A stretch of DNA of 7,914 bases, from contig CAZESH010000209.1 of assembly GCA_964514665.1 (NCBI GenBank), positions 1 to 7,914 on the forward strand, in the 5' to 3' direction. Source of the DNA: CAZESH01 sp964514665 (lineage in GTDB: Bacteria > Bacillota > Bacilli > Paenibacillales > KCTC-25726). Positions within the stretch are counted from its first letter, which is position 1, and every line of letters begins with the position of its first letter. Made by a program: the position numbers and the translations under genes. Below are positions 7,867 to 7,914 of this stretch, piece by piece. A model generated the notes under the pieces. That model ran no database searches. It was not told the DNA's origin and worked only from the letters and a program-made list of their open reading frames with translations.

Positions 7867-7914
7867 CTGTCTCTTATACACCACTCCGAGCCCAAGCGAC
7901 GCTCATGACGCTGG
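7867..7914. other. Illumina Nextera (Tn5) adapter read-through at the contig end
   Basis: CTGTCTCTTATACAC at 7867-7881 is an exact copy of the first 15 bases of the Tn5 mosaic end in read-through orientation. The next 19 bases (7882-7900) follow the Nextera i7-side adapter with four mismatches, at 7882, 7883, 7895 and 7897. GCTCATGA at 7901-7908 sits exactly where the 8-base i7 index belongs, and I recall it as index N714. The final 6 bases match the following adapter sequence at only 3 positions. In the iolA frame this piece translates to PVSYTPLRA, and on the reverse strand to CIRDR; both are well-known adapter-derived peptides in genome databases. It is synthetic DNA left after incomplete trimming, not a mobile element. 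Confidence 0.96.

Noticed and set aside
7867..7885. A Tn5-type transposon end marking a mobile element insertion in iolA.
   Set aside because: The mosaic end is an engineered sequence, and it is followed by Illumina adapter and index rather than by transposase or cargo DNA. No target duplication can be seen because the contig ends there.
7305..7895. A long minus-strand open frame (about 196 codons) opposite iolA.
   Set aside because: Its first residues (MGSEWCIRDR) come from the reverse complement of the sequencing adapter, and the rest is the antisense shadow of the well-conserved iolA gene. It has no ribosome site and no recognisable protein family.

Overview
The window is a segment of a myo-inositol catabolic (iol) operon, all on the + strand, from a Gram-positive bacterium that is most likely a member of the Bacillales or a related Firmicute. 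This placement rests on strong purine-rich Shine-Dalgarno sites (AGGAGG-like), a GTG start, moderate GC, and proteins that read closely like the Bacillus subtilis Iol set. The genus cannot be fixed from the sequence alone.

Layout from left to right: the C-terminal two thirds of an RbsA/MglA-type sugar ABC transporter ATPase (2-964, open at the left edge); iolG inositol 2-dehydrogenase (997-2031, GTG start); an iolH-type TIM-barrel protein (2034-2894); iolD, the ThDP-dependent ring-opening hydrolase (2922-4856); iolB isomerase (4882-5697); iolC kinase (5723-6730); and iolA, CoA-acylating methylmalonate-semialdehyde dehydrogenase (6750 onward, cut at the right edge). Gaps between genes are only 2 to 32 bases. 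No internal promoter or terminator is evident, so this looks like one transcript. No stretch above 300 bases lacks a gene. I see no RNA genes, mobile elements, CRISPR arrays or long repeats.

The genes work as one pathway. The ABC ATPase probably powers uptake of inositol or a related sugar. IolG oxidises myo-inositol to 2-keto-myo-inositol (scyllo-inosose). IolE, which is not in the window, would dehydrate it. IolD opens the ring to 5-deoxy-glucuronate, IolB isomerises this to 2-deoxy-5-keto-gluconate, and IolC phosphorylates it. IolJ, also not in the window, would split the product. IolA converts the resulting malonate semialdehyde to acetyl-CoA and CO2. The role of IolH is not settled.

The most notable observation is technical. 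The last 48 bases (7867-7914) are not genomic. They match the Illumina Nextera/Tn5 transposase adapter (mosaic end, flanking adapter and what looks like an i7 index), with a few base errors. The real iolA sequence therefore stops near 7866 and the contig end needs trimming. I found no undescribed biological system here: apart from this artefact, the region is a recognisable iol operon with a non-Bacillus-subtilis gene order.
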